From contig NZ_CP102282.1 in assembly GCF_025150745.1 (NCBI RefSeq), positions 1,623,501 to 1,687,500 of the forward strand: a stretch of DNA of 64,000 nucleotides. The letters run 5' to 3'. Source of the DNA: Eubacterium ventriosum. GTDB lineage: Bacteria; Bacillota; Clostridia; Lachnospirales; Lachnospiraceae. The first letter of the stretch is position 1. Every line of letters begins with the position of its first letter. The notes below the pieces were generated by a model. That model saw nothing but the letters and a program-made list of their open reading frames with translations, ran no database searches and was not told the origin of the DNA. Positions 18,602 to 28,314 of this stretch are shown piece by piece. The translations under genes were made by a program, and so were the position numbers.

Positions 18602-19309
18602 ATGGAAACAAAATCACACAAAAGAAAAACATTTATGGTTACAATACTTATAATGATTGCTTTAGTAATAGCTGTTGGCTATGCTTGGTTTGCATATAAA
18701 CATAAACTAGCTTCCCTTACAAAAGTAAATTCACCGGGAGATGTTTCAATTGCTGGTGTACACGGCGGAGAAATGAATGGAATCAACTTGTCATATGAAA
18801 GTAAGGATGTAAGCAGTAGCAAAATTGTTACTGTACAAAATGTAATTTGTATTAGAAGTAATAGTGATAAAGTACGCTTAGAAGTCGCACATACTCAAAA
18901 TGTGGAAGGACTGGTATTAAAACTTTATCCGGCTACTGAAAGTGAAGGAACAACATCTTCTGAAGAAAACACATCAACCATTTGTAAAAAATATAAAGAT
19001 AAAAATTATTACTATTCGTATTATCCTAATAAAGGATATTCTACAGATGGTAGTAGTGGTTTGGAGTTACTTGTAAAAAATGAAGGAAAGGGTCAGACTT
19101 ATACATATGGCGATAATGAAAAAAGAGTGCAGAGTCAGGCTGTGCCAATTTACTGGGAAAGCAAGGAGTATGTTCCTCTTGATTCAACAAATAACATGAA
19201 TAATTCAAATCTTACAAATTATAATTATTATAAATATTTTATTGTAGAAGCCAGTTGGAGGGAAACGGACAAAGAAACAGATATTGTGTATGTTATGGCA
19301 AAACAGTAA
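18602..19309 (+). CDS. Pilin/TasA-like surface protein, second of cluster
   Basis: 235 residues from the ATG at 18602, chosen because ACGGAG is nine bases upstream (an earlier in-frame ATG at 18593 sits next to that site). The basic N-terminus K-S-H-K-R-K is followed by one hydrophobic helix (about 12-30) ending Y-A-W-F-A-Y-K, typical of class-III or SipW-like precursors, and an Asn/Ser/Tyr-rich beta domain. No enzyme motif is seen. It lies 27 bases after the first gene and 22 before the third. Confidence 0.65.
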   Translation: METKSHKRKTFMVTILIMIALVIAVGYAWFAYKHKLASLTKVNSPGDVSIAGVHGGEMNGINLSYESKDVSSSKIVTVQNVICIRSNSDKVRLEVAHTQNVEGLVLKLYPATESEGTTSSEENTSTICKKYKDKNYYYSYYPNKGYSTDGSSGLELLVKNEGKGQTYTYGDNEKRVQSQAVPIYWESKEYVPLDSTNNMNNSNLTNYNYYKYFIVEASWRETDKETDIVYVMAKQ

Positions 19310-19331
19310 GAAATCTTATTACGAGGAACAA

Positions 19332-20276
19332 ATGATAAAAAGAAAAAAGAAAAAAGAAAAAAAGATTATATTAATATTGGTGGGAATCCTATTTTCTTTG
19401 GCAATTATATATGCAGCATATGTTTCAATGGGATACCAAAAAGCGGTCATCGCTACAGCACAAAAGGTAATCCCATTTTCATCAAACTATTTGCTACAGA
19501 TAGACCAAAGAGATAATATTACTTACAGTAAGGTAATTCCAAGTTAAAAATATGAGAATGATAAAGCGATATTTACAATTACTGTTAATAATTACTCGAT
19601 TACAGGCAATTCTGCTACAGCAGAGGGGGTTATTACGTATGTTGCACAGTTTATGTTTAAAGGTGAAAAACAAGGATGTATTATCACTAATAAAGAAAAT
19701 GATAGTATTCCCAATGAGTCTGGAATAGTAACTTATAATGACACGTTGCCATTAGGAAGAAACACAAATACTTATACAGTTAGTGTTCCGGTTGAAAACC
19801 TGGGAAAAGTGACTGTTGAAGTTTCGGTTAAACCGGACAGTGATTCATTAGAGTGGACAGATAACAAAATGCTTGCTGCAGAAATTACACCGGTGAAGGT
19901 TAGTGAAAAGATTGGGTTTGCCTGTAAAAGTGGATTTAGTGATAGCGAATTAAATAATAAGCAACCTTATGATTATTCTGCTTTTCGATATTATATAGAG
20001 ATAAATTCAGGACAAGCCCAGATTACGCTTAAATGGAATGACAAATATGTAAAACCGGATAATCTTTTTTTAGAGTCTTTAGGAGATGGAATCACAATAA
20101 AAACGGACGGGGATTACAAAGTTATAGTGTTTACGATGGATTATGCTGATAAGTCAACTATAAATACTATTTTTTATCGTAAGAAAGGAAGAAATTCTAA
20201 CGAAGATTGGCAGAAAACATGGGACAATATGAAAAATGTTGTTGTAGTAGATGCTAAAGAAATAAAGAATAATTAA
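19332..20276 (+). pseudogene. Third surface protein of cluster, interrupted by an in-frame TAA
   Basis: The start ATG at 19332 follows GAGG. The N-terminus is extremely Lys-rich (K-K-K-K-E-K-K), then one hydrophobic helix and a beta-rich region. A TAA at 19545-19547 stops translation after 71 residues, but the same frame continues without shift as K-Y-E-N-D-K-A-I-F-T-I-T-V to a natural stop at 20276, giving an original length of 314 residues. The coding quality after the stop is indistinguishable from before, so the lesion is recent, a sequencing error, or readthrough. Internal restart could occur at the Met codon at 19653. Confidence 0.7.
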
Positions 20277-20305
20277 TAGAGAAAGATTAATTTGGAGTGA
20301 TGATA

Positions 20306-23300
20306 ATGGTGAGACGATGGAAAAGAGTCATGGCTTTTCTTATAGCCATCATATTTTGTATAAATTGTGTGATGAATATAGGCGTGAAAGGTACTTATGC
20401 TGAAAATTCAAATAAAGATAGCAACACAGAAGAAGTGCATACATCTGCAGAAGAAAAAGAAGATACAACCGAAATAGAGAAGGAAACTACTTCAAAGGCA
20501 GAAAAAAATAAAAGTGATGGAGATTTGTCTGTAGACAAAAATGAAAAAACAACAAATAAAACGGAAGATGATGAAAGTAAAACGAAAGCTGTTAACAACA
20601 CAATTTTAGATTGGGATACATATAAGTCAAAAACAACTTTGGTTACCGTAGATGATACAAATAAAAGAATATATGTTAAAACAGGAGAAGCACTTACATT
20701 ACTTTCAAATTGTTCGGCAGAGAACTATAAAGACTACATAATTTCATTAGATAGTTCAGTTACCGGAGGTGCAATAGAGATTCCGTTTACATATGATGGG
20801 TATGAGTTTAAAGGATTGGGAACTAAAGAATGTCCTTTTGAAGGAAATTTTAATATTGCTAACATTAAGATTCAATCTACTTTATTTGCAGGATTATTAT
20901 GATCAATTGATGGTTACAGACTGTAATAATAATACAATTGAAGCAGGAGAATCAAATGATCTGATTGAAAAAATGGGACTTACATTTGCAAAATTTGATT
21001 CAAACAGAGGTGTAATGCTCCCTATTGAAGATACTGGCAAAATAACATTTTCTACTAAAGGTTTAGATTTTGCCGGAGAACATAATGTTAAGTTTACATA
21101 TGATAATTTATCATGTACGGTTAATGTATTAACAAAAGGTAGAGAAAATGAAAATAAAGTAAATGTAATAAAGAGCCCAACAGGACAGTTTGAATCTCAA
21201 AAGCCTTTCAATGGAGATTTCGGAACACTTTATGGTGATGCTGTTTATAATTATAAATTAAAGGATACTAGTCCATTACAGTCAAATGTGGAATTGATTT
21301 TAAATGAAATTAAAAATGGCAGTGTAGCAACTAATAGTAACAGAGTATTATACACTACCACAAACACTACCAATTTCAAGATAAAAAATAAGATTTCTAC
21401 ATATAAAAGGCAAATGGATAATACAACGTTTGATAGTGATTTTCGAGTGCTTTTGGTTAATGGTACTTCTGACATTATTACTAAAGACATTACTGATTAT
21501 TTGAATATTATTACCAATGGTGGATACAGCAGTGCAGTAGAGAACGAATCTGTAGATGTAATAAGCCAAAATTATAAATTTGAGAGTGGAAAGTTTATAA
21601 TTAATAATGATGCAAAAAAGCATTCATTACGAATTTCAAAAGGATCAAATTCAATTTCTTATTATATGGGAAATGATTATGATAATGGTAAGGACCAGTT
21701 TACTTTATTGACAGTAACATTTAAATCAGGAAATCATTCTTATGCAGTGTATGTACCTATGGTTGTTCGAAGAATTGTGCAGATTGATTTTTCTGCAACG
21801 TTAAGTGAGGAGAGTATTTTTACTTCTTCTGCATATGATAAATTGGACTCACATGTTCTTGTTGATTATGACAGTTATATGACAGGATATCTTACATGTA
21901 CATATGATCAATCACAAGGTGAAAAAGTTGTGTTTGACTGGCAGAGCTATATGGAAACCGGCGCAGATTTAACTGCAGGGTTTGGAAAAACAGTACAGTT
22001 TGACTTTTTGAAGAATGAATATCTTCCTACGGGAACAAAGCTTACATTAATTGATACGATGAATCAGGATAAGATGTATTCCTATGATATAACTGCAGAA
22101 GACATAAAGAAAGATAAAACATTCAGTATTGCATTAAGTAACTTTACTGATGAGAACAATAACTCATATAAGGAAAAAGCAATTAGTGTTCTATATGGTG
22201 CTAGGGCTACTACTGATAGCAATGGCAAATTTGTTAAAGCTCAAGAAGGAGAAAAAGCAACAGTTGTTACCACTGATGGTGAAAAATATCGTCTAAAAAC
22301 AGGAGAGGAAGACGAAAGTAAAGATACTTATTCAATCACCTTGGCAAATCAGGGAAAGGCAGTATCTGAGAACTTTTACCTCATAGTCAATGTACCAAAG
22401 AATAAGGCTGAAGCGGCGAAGATTGAAGGAATTAATGGGGCAGTAAAAACCATAGTAAATACTGAGGCTGCACCATGTTCAGTTTTGCAGGTACATAGAT
22501 ATGATAATCATAAGACTGATAATGGATTGAATACAGAGAGTACATTTAGTATTCTTTCTGCATATACTCAGGAATTAGTAGATGAATCAAGTGATTATGT
22601 TAAGAAATTAAGAACTTCATCAGAAACGGCATATGTAGATACAGACAGGCAGGTAAACATTAAATTGCTTGACAAGATTGGCTTTAATTCAAATCAGGCA
22701 TATGGCGATGATGATAAGTTATATCAGGAGTTTTTAATCACACCATATAGTAGCAGTGTAATGGAAAGTTTTCTGGATGATGCAACTAGTGTAAATGTTA
22801 GTTTTAGGGTTTATTCGCAGAATTCTGCCGGTGAAAAGACGTATTATTCATACGATAATGCTAATAACAAACTGATACAAAGTAATTCATCAGCTATTGC
22901 ATGTTCTTATAATGTTCAAACAACGCAGGACAGATTAAAGCTGGTAATGGGGACTGCGAATTCAGAAGATGCAGCAATTGATTTATCTGAGATACGTAAA
23001 GCAATTGCCAGTGAAACAGGTTCTAAAATTTGTATTGAGGCGGAAATTAAGATGACATTGTCAGATATTAGTATAAGCAAACTTGTACCGTCATCTAAAT
23101 TGGTGTCAGGTAATCCTGAAACGTTTATGAATTTTCAATTTGTCTCACGTCTTTCTAAGTCAAAGACTACATTTAATGAGAGTAGTTGGAGAGTTAGCAG
23201 TGATGGAACCGGCAAATATTATAGAGATAATACTGGGTATGTTGATATGTCTTTTTCGGGAGATGACAAACAGCAGTTGGGCATTAATTTAAATAATTTG

Positions 23301-23807
23301 CCTTACAGTGGACCTCAGACAATTGAAGGTACAGTGGCTATTGATTTCAGACAGATGGATGGATGGGAATCGATTATAAAAAATGCTAAAGAAATACAAT
23401 TTTCTTTTGAACTGAAGCAAAAACAGGATACAAAAGAGTATATAAAATTGGATGCACCATCATCACATATTGCCGGATTAGAAGTAGGTGTATTGAATTC
23501 ATCAACTGAAGAATATAATTATAGTTCAATTTATGAAAACTGGAGTTGGATTCAGGAAAATAATTCAGGCTTTAAGAATATGCAGGAAGGTGTATTCCGT
23601 CTTCCGGTTAGATGGAAGGTAAAAGTGGATTCTGAGCGAGATACGTTCTATTATGCAAACTATCGCTTAGTTGTAAATGTATCTTTAATCGACCAAGATG
23701 GTAACAAAATTGAATTCTCTGTAGCAGATAGTGAAAAAAATATTAGACAAACAGGTGTGTTGACTGATTTTGTTACTTATACTGTTGCAAGAATTGTTGT
23801 GGAGTAA
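20306..23807 (+). pseudogene. Large secreted surface protein of the cluster, broken by a frameshift
   Basis: The first frame (20306-20902) encodes a signal peptide, a Glu/Thr/Lys-rich low-complexity stretch and the motif Y-E-F-K-G-L-G-T-K-x-C-P-F-E-G-N-F typical of large Clostridia surface proteins, then stops after F-A-G-L-L. The protein continues in the +1-shifted frame from about 20890 (Y-Y-D-Q-L-M-V) to 23807, adding roughly 970 residues of Ser/Asn/Asp-rich beta-domains with Ig-like character and no transmembrane anchor. GGAG eight bases before 20306 sets the start. The lesion could be a single-base indel or a larger deletion at the junction. It was probably the main structural or adhesive component. 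Confidence 0.65.
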
Positions 23808-23856
23808 AATGGTATTGCGTATGAGTTGACTCTTCAATAAAAGAAAATAGAAGGGG

Positions 23857-23896
23857 CTGGATGTTACTTTTCAAGAAAGTGGCATCCAGTTTTTTA
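23857..23896 (+). terminator. Terminator closing the surface-protein cluster
   Basis: A 15-bp stem allowing G-U pairs (CTGGATGTTACTTTT with GAAAGTGGCATCCAG), a CAA loop and TTTTTT. It marks the boundary with decayed accessory DNA. Confidence 0.88.
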
Positions 23897-24307
23897 TTAG
23901 AAATTGATTTGATGACAGACGTTACAATTAATCGAGCGAAAGCTGTTACAAAAGAGGAAGTCGGACTTTTAGAATTAAATGATCTATTTGAATATAGAAT
24001 GGAAAATCCGTATATGTTCACAGGTAAGGTTGAGAGAGTAAGAATACGTATAGATGCAGATCAATTCACACAGGTTGTGGATTGGTTCTCAGATCGCTTT
24101 AAGGTTGTAGGATACGATGTGGACGAAAACAAGTATTTTGATATAGAACTCAAAGTAAATCTCAATAGTTTTACTTTTTGGGTATTGCAATATAGCGGAT
24201 GTGTAGAAGTTCTTGACAGAGGGAAAAAAGGCGAGAAATCCTATAGAAATAAGATTAAAGAAACATTGAAAAAAGCATTGGAAAAGTATGAGAAGGATGA
24301 GAGATGA
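23861..24307 (+). pseudogene. C-terminal fragment of a WYL-domain transcriptional regulator
   Basis: The frame covers about 148 codons but its first 12 overlap the terminator hairpin, so real homology probably begins near the L-E-I-D-L-M-T-D-V segment. What remains resembles the end of a WYL domain and the WCX extension of YafY-like regulators: M-E-N-P-Y-M-F-T-G-K-V-E-R-V-R-I-R-I-D and F-W-V-L-Q-Y-S-G-C-V-E-V-L. The HTH and the first half of WYL are missing, so it is a remnant. WYL regulators often control defence or mobile elements. Confidence 0.6.
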
Positions 24308-24462
24308 AGATAGTTAGTCTGAATATCAATAGTTTTGGTGGTGATGGTGAATCATTTGAAGAAATGAAGAAAAATCTTGTAAGAAAAGATTATGGCGGGA
24401 ATTTAACAAAGGAATGTAAATACCAAAGAGGAGAATTTGCCCTCCTTTTTCTCCTCCTCTGA
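24304..24462 (+). pseudogene. Truncated N-terminus of an endonuclease/exonuclease/phosphatase-like gene
   Basis: ATG at 24304 overlaps the stop of the WYL fragment by four bases. The product is M-K-I-V-S-L-N-I-N-S-F-G-G followed by about 40 residues ending in an unnatural L-L-F-L-L-L tail. The first dozen residues match the beginning of EEP-fold nucleases (strand with N-I-N), but the catalytic body is gone. Confidence 0.4.
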
Positions 24463-24525
24463 AATCTTGTAAGTAGTATATAATAGTATATATAGAATCA
24501 AAATCAAGAAAGAGAGGTTAACGTA

Positions 24526-25200
24526 ATGATAGTTTTCGACAATTGGAAATTCAGAGAGATATTGAAAAGCATAGTAGAGAAAAAGGAACTTAATGGAGAT
24601 AGGATATATTCTAAACAACAGTTATATATGCGGATAGGTGAAGCACTGCATGTATCACCGGACACAGTCAAATATTGGCAGAGGGATAAGTCCAGTGGAC
24701 CAGATCCTAGAGACCCAGAGCTTTTGAAGAAATTGGAACATTATTTAGGATATCCTACTAGTGCTTTGCAAAAGAAGATAAACATAGAGGAAGAGGAAAC
24801 GGAGGATAAGAGAGTGAAAAAAATAAGTGAATTTCAGAAACAGCAGATTATGGATATTTATGAAGCGTTAAAAAAATATGTGAGTGAGATGGATATAGAA
24901 AATGAAGATGAATACTACAGAATCAGAGCTGTGATAGAAAGAAAGAAACTGGTTCTTCCGGAGACAATATTTAATGCGATATTGCAGTTTATGGACAATG
25001 TCGTTGAGAAATATGTGTTTGAAGCGGAATATCCAGCTTTTACCGAAGAAGAAGCAGAATATGAGAATGGTGTGATGAACATAAAAACAGATGCAGCGTT
25101 TAATAAGCTGATGAGTCAGTTCTTAGAAAGACTTCAGGAGCTGGATGAAAAAATAGACCATTTTGCTGTAAACGAATTAAAAGATTATCTTTTAGGATGA
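24526..25200 (+). CDS. HTH-containing protein of unknown function
   Basis: 224 residues, start ATG with AGAGAGG upstream. The N-terminal 75 residues look like a helix-turn-helix: Y-S-K-Q-Q-L-Y-M-R-I-G-E-A-L-H-V-S-P-D-T-V-K-Y-W, followed by a Pro/Asp-rich loop. The rest is helical and acidic with repeated E-E-E clusters, with no enzymatic motif that I recognise. A TATAAT-like element lies 40 bases upstream. It stands between fragments of mobile DNA and may be a regulator of a lost element; it appears intact. Confidence 0.6.
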   Translation: MIVFDNWKFREILKSIVEKKELNGDRIYSKQQLYMRIGEALHVSPDTVKYWQRDKSSGPDPRDPELLKKLEHYLGYPTSALQKKINIEEEETEDKRVKKISEFQKQQIMDIYEALKKYVSEMDIENEDEYYRIRAVIERKKLVLPETIFNAILQFMDNVVEKYVFEAEYPAFTEEEAEYENGVMNIKTDAAFNKLMSQFLERLQELDEKIDHFAVNELKDYLLG

Positions 25201-25398
25201 TTTTTTCGAAAGAATCGATTTGTGCGGATTTAAAAGCTAATCAATATTGTAAAATGGTTGAGTGTAGTAATACATTTGTAGCTGCAAAGGTATTTTTGAG
25301 GTCCTCGGGTGACTGAGGGTATATTTGAGAGTTCAATTTTAAAAGACGTTTCTGTTTTTTATTTTAGTTGGATTGGTGGAAGAGGAAGGTGAAAAGAA

Positions 25399-25767
25399 TT
25401 GGAGCGAAAATTTAGTTCGGATTTAGAAATACCCAAATATCTCAAACGGAAAGAAAATGATATATCTAAAGCTAATAAGAAGTCAAAACACAAGCATCAA
25501 TATGAAGAATGTCTAATTAGATATAAATGGAATTGGGATGAACACAAAATTCATACATCACTTAACAGCTATTGTACTATCTGTGGGAAGATCAATGATA
25601 AAATAAAAAATTCTATTGTAATAGATTATATGCAAAAAGTAGACACACCAGTGGGGAAACACTATAGACAGATTTCAGAAGATGTATTATATGAAACATA
25701 TCATGACAGATTACCGGTATTCTTTGTAGAAGATATATGCAAAGATAAATATGTGAATTTAGGATAA
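25399..25767 (+). CDS. Small Cys/His protein, unknown function
   Basis: 122 residues, TTG start with AGGAAGG nine bases upstream. It has a basic N-terminus, an H-K-H-x-Y-E-E-C segment (about residue 33) and C-T-I-C-G-K near 55, a possible zinc site made of two His and three Cys. No family recognised with confidence. The 200 bases before it hold no gene. It looks intact, in accessory DNA. Confidence 0.5.
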   Translation: MERKFSSDLEIPKYLKRKENDISKANKKSKHKHQYEECLIRYKWNWDEHKIHTSLNSYCTICGKINDKIKNSIVIDYMQKVDTPVGKHYRQISEDVLYETYHDRLPVFFVEDICKDKYVNLG

Positions 25768-25780
25768 GCGGGGATTATTT

Positions 25781-26167
25781 ATGAATACAGGAAGAAAAAT
25801 TGAAACAAAAAGATTAAACTTATTGCCAGGAGTTAATATGCGTGATTCCAAGCCATTTTTGAAAATGTTACGAGAAGATGGTGATTTTCAAGGATATTGT
25901 GAAGAAGCTTGTAAAGCAGTAATAAAACAAATATTTGGAGAAGGACTATCGGCAGATCATAATCAAATCACGGTAGATAGATTGTATGCAACGATACTTG
26001 CAGAGAATACACCAGCAGTAGAATTGTTGAAAAAGATTGGATTTCACGGAGATAATCCAGAAGATGGACCGATTTTAGTAATGCAAGAATTTTTGGATGA
26101 AGATAAGGAAATTAATATATGTTCCGTTATTAAGATGATCTATGAAGAGAAATCAATGTGTACATAA
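25781..26167 (+). pseudogene. GNAT acetyltransferase with internal deletion
   Basis: The frame is open for 128 codons. The N-terminus (E-T-K-R-L-N-L-L-P) and the C-terminal segment A-T-I-L-A-E-N-T-P-A-V-E-L-L-K-K-I-G-F are classic GNAT landmarks, the latter the N-x-x-A-x-x-x-x-x-K-x-G-F motif. The acetyl-CoA binding R/Q-x-x-G-x-G/A motif between them is missing, and the normal length is about 170. It is probably an in-frame deletion derivative and inactive. Confidence 0.55.
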
Positions 26168-26514
26168 CATCAATATCGTTAAAAGAGATGAAGAAAACAT
26201 AGAGGTGAAAAACGTATGAAATATCGACAAAAAATAAGATGAATTCACATAGATTTTACAGTTTTGGAAATCACAGGGGTGGTATGAGCGCACCAAAATC
26301 GATAGGATGCTAGATGAATTTGAAAAGTTTTATACTGAGATTGAAGAAATATAAAATCTGTTTTTGGGATAATTCGTTGAAAGACTATCAAAATGGTAGA
26401 TTCACAATTTTGCCGGAATGGGATGAGTAGGGATAAAAAAGAAGAAAAGCAAAGATATTTTGAAAAAAACTTCCGTGACTAGTATTGGTGAATTGATGAT
26501 TAAATGAAAGAAGG
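26168..26514 (+). other. Degenerate coding remnants
   Basis: No complete gene. One short in-frame stretch (about 26264-26354) reads F-W-K-S-Q-G-W-Y-E-R-T-K-I-D-R-M-L-D-E-F-x-K-F-Y, clearly of coding origin but without start or context. Other short stretches are broken by stops. I assign no family. Confidence 0.4.
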
Positions 26515-26523
26515 TTGAATTAT

Positions 26524-26927
26524 ATGAAATATTATATCAGTGATTTGCATTTGTTTCATGAAAATGCAATTAAATTTGATCATCGTCCATTTGAATCTGT
26601 ACAGGAAATGCATGAAGTGGTCCTGAAAAATTGGAATGGTCGGGTGACGAATGGTGGTTTTGTATATCTATTAGGTGATATGAGTTTGCGAGGAAAAAAC
26701 GAAGATCTGATTGCTTTTGTGACGCGTCTAAAAGGAAAAAGGTGCTGATTAGAGGCAACCACGATGATGTGTCTGATTACAGGTATCAACAGTCATTTAC
26801 TGAAATTTGTGATTATAAAGAAATTTATGATTCAGTTGGAAAAGAAAAATATGGATTGGTATTATCTCATTATCCGATAATATCGCCAAAAGGATGCCGA
26901 CAGCTATTGTTACTCACTTCAAATTAG
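26524..26927 (+). pseudogene. Calcineurin-like metallophosphoesterase, frameshifted
   Basis: ATG at 26524 follows AAGAAGG. The first frame contains the metal-binding motifs S-D-L-H-L (D-x-H) and L-L-G-D-M-S (GD), then runs out at K-G-K-R-C at 26748. The +1 frame immediately continues V-L-I-R-G-N-H-D-D (the GNHD motif) and S-H-Y-P-I-I, so one base, probably a G in the run near 26741, is lost. A second disruption after residue P-K-G-C-R removes the G-H-x-H motif. The intact protein would be a small YfcE/MPP-type phosphoesterase. Confidence 0.75.
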
Positions 26928-26988
26928 GTGTATATGAGTGGCAAGATCAGTCGACATTATTTAAAGCATAATAGAAAGAGGTGCGGAT

Positions 26989-27132
26989 ATGAAAGAGATA
27001 TACAAGGACTATTTGTTTGAAAAGCATATTCTTGTCAGTGATGAAGAGAAAGAAGAAAAGTTACAGCTTAACACATCGGGGAAAGCCCGATTGTACTGGT
27101 CAAGCATTTTTTATTTTTGCAGTCGACAGTAA
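26989..27132 (+). pseudogene. Fragment of an unknown gene truncated at an IS remnant
   Basis: An RBS-like AGAGGTG precedes the ATG. The product starts M-K-E-I-Y-K-D-Y-L-F-E-K-H and is acidic, then enters IS-derived sequence after about residue 27 and stops. Only the N-terminus belongs to the original gene. Confidence 0.35.
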
Positions 27133-27616
27133 AATTTTGATTTAAGAGATTGTCAAAGATTTTATTCTTTTTTCCAGTCTTGTATCCCAGTTTAGAATGC
27201 ATGATTACGGCACATAAATTTAATTCTTTATTCATGTATTTGTACATAGTGGTATTGCTTAATTCATAGCCATAACGTTTGATGAAAATACGCATAGCCC
27301 TATAGCCTATAACACGTTTATTATTATAGTATACATATTTTATAAGTTCAAAAATGTGTTCCAAACGTTTGTGATGTTCACGCTTGGTATCTTTTTCGTT
27401 AAGAAGCTGATTTAATCTTCGTATTTCCTTTGCGTCATTAGACTCGGATGTTGTATCGGTGGTATAAAGGCATTCTTCCCTGTATTCATTAGCCCACTTG
27501 CTAACGGAACTTTTTGCAACATTAAATTCAACAGCAAGTTGATGTATTGATTTGTCGCCTACCATATAGGCTTTAACGACTTCTTTTTTGAAGTCTTCGC
27601 TGTAACGTACTGACAT
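27068..27616 (-). pseudogene. IS3-family transposase, OrfA plus truncated OrfB
   Basis: 182 codons. The N-terminus S-V-R-Y-S-E-D-F-K-K-E-V-V-K-A-Y and S-V-S-K-W-A-N-E-Y is the OrfA helix-turn-helix. After a Glu/Lys-rich coiled region, H-I-F-E-L-I-K-Y-V-Y-Y-N-N-K-R-V-I-G-Y-R-A-M-R is the start of OrfB (HTH_21). OrfA and OrfB appear fused, and the DDE catalytic core is missing; the end is a nonsense tail. It cannot be active. Confidence 0.85.
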
Positions 27617-27693
27617 AGTGATGTCCTCCTTATTTAAGTAATATTATAATATATTATTCGAACAAGGTGTTACAAATTTAGTTTACCACTACA
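27068..27693 (-). mobile_element. IS3-family insertion sequence remnant
   Basis: The right end (5' end on the minus strand) is intact: the terminal sequence reads TGTAGTGGTAAACT inward from 27693, a typical IS3-family end. The transposase frame on the minus strand is truncated and the opposite terminus is not recognisable, so the 3' part has been deleted. It abuts the truncated recombinase at 27694 exactly, which indicates insertion into that gene. Confidence 0.75.
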
Positions 27694-28131
27694 GTGGCAC
27701 AGATATTTCAGGAAAACATTGAGGACAGAAATGTACCGAAAGTGGAAAAATCCATAGATGGATATAGCGGATTCCTGTTTTACGATGATAATGGAATACC
27801 ACTTGTGGCAATGCACTGGCAACATCGTTTCAATCATATTGTTGGCAGATACAATGACATTTACCGGGTGCAGATGCCAAATATTACACCTCATGTATGC
27901 CGACACACCTATTGCTCCAATATGGCAAAATCGGGAATGAATCCAAAGACATTACAATACCTCATGGGGCATTCGGATATATCGGTCACAATGAATGTGT
28001 ACACGCATATCGGATTCGATGACGCTGAGGAAGAATTGAAACGGATGGAAGAGTTTAGAAAGGCACAGGCGGAGATAGAGAAGAAAAACGATGTCAAAGC
28101 GGTATCGCAGAAAATGTTTAAAGTAGTGTAG
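27694..28131 (+). pseudogene. Tyrosine recombinase (integrase) C-terminal fragment
   Basis: The 145 remaining codons hold the C-terminal catalytic part: H-V-C-R-H-T (H-x-x-R), L-M-G-H-S-D-I-S-V-T and the nucleophile Tyr in M-N-V-Y-T-H, as in Tn916-type integrases. The N-terminal arm- and core-binding domains and the first catalytic Arg were separated by the IS that ends at 27693. GTG at 27694 is only the first in-frame start-like codon. It suggests the decayed DNA upstream or downstream was an integrative element. Confidence 0.8.
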
Positions 28132-28151
28132 TAATGCTACGCAGCAGAGAC

Positions 28152-28176
28152 GCTCCGGCTTCGGCTGGAGCTTTTT
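28152..28176 (+). terminator. Terminator after the integrase fragment
   Basis: An 8-bp stem with one G-U pair, GCTCCGGC with GCTGGAGC, a stable TTCG loop and a TTTTT tail. Confidence 0.85.
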
Positions 28177-28181
28177 AATAT

Positions 28182-28291
28182 TTCCAAAAGTGGAAGTAAG
28201 TAGAAATAATATTCCAAAAGTTCTTGCTATACCTTAATGAATTTGGTATTATAATTCCAAAAGTGGAAGTAAGTAGAAATAATATTCCAAA
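28182..28291. promoter_or_regulatory. Two 37-bp direct repeats, probable operators
   Basis: The same 37-base unit, beginning TTCCAAAAGTGGAA and ending with ATTCCAAA, occurs at 28182-28218 and 28255-28291. Each starts with the inverted repeat TTCCA-AAAG-TGGAA and ends with another TTCCA half-site. The second copy begins on the last base of a TATAAT at 28250-28255, so a protein bound there would block transcription of the gene starting at 28315. This layout fits autorepression; plasmid-type iterons are the alternative. Confidence 0.7.
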
Positions 28292-28314
28292 TAATTAACA
28301 AGGAGGATACTGCA

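Noticed and set aside
28182-28291. Plasmid replication iterons
   Set aside because: Only two copies, no replication initiator motif, and the second copy sits on a promoter, which fits an operator better.
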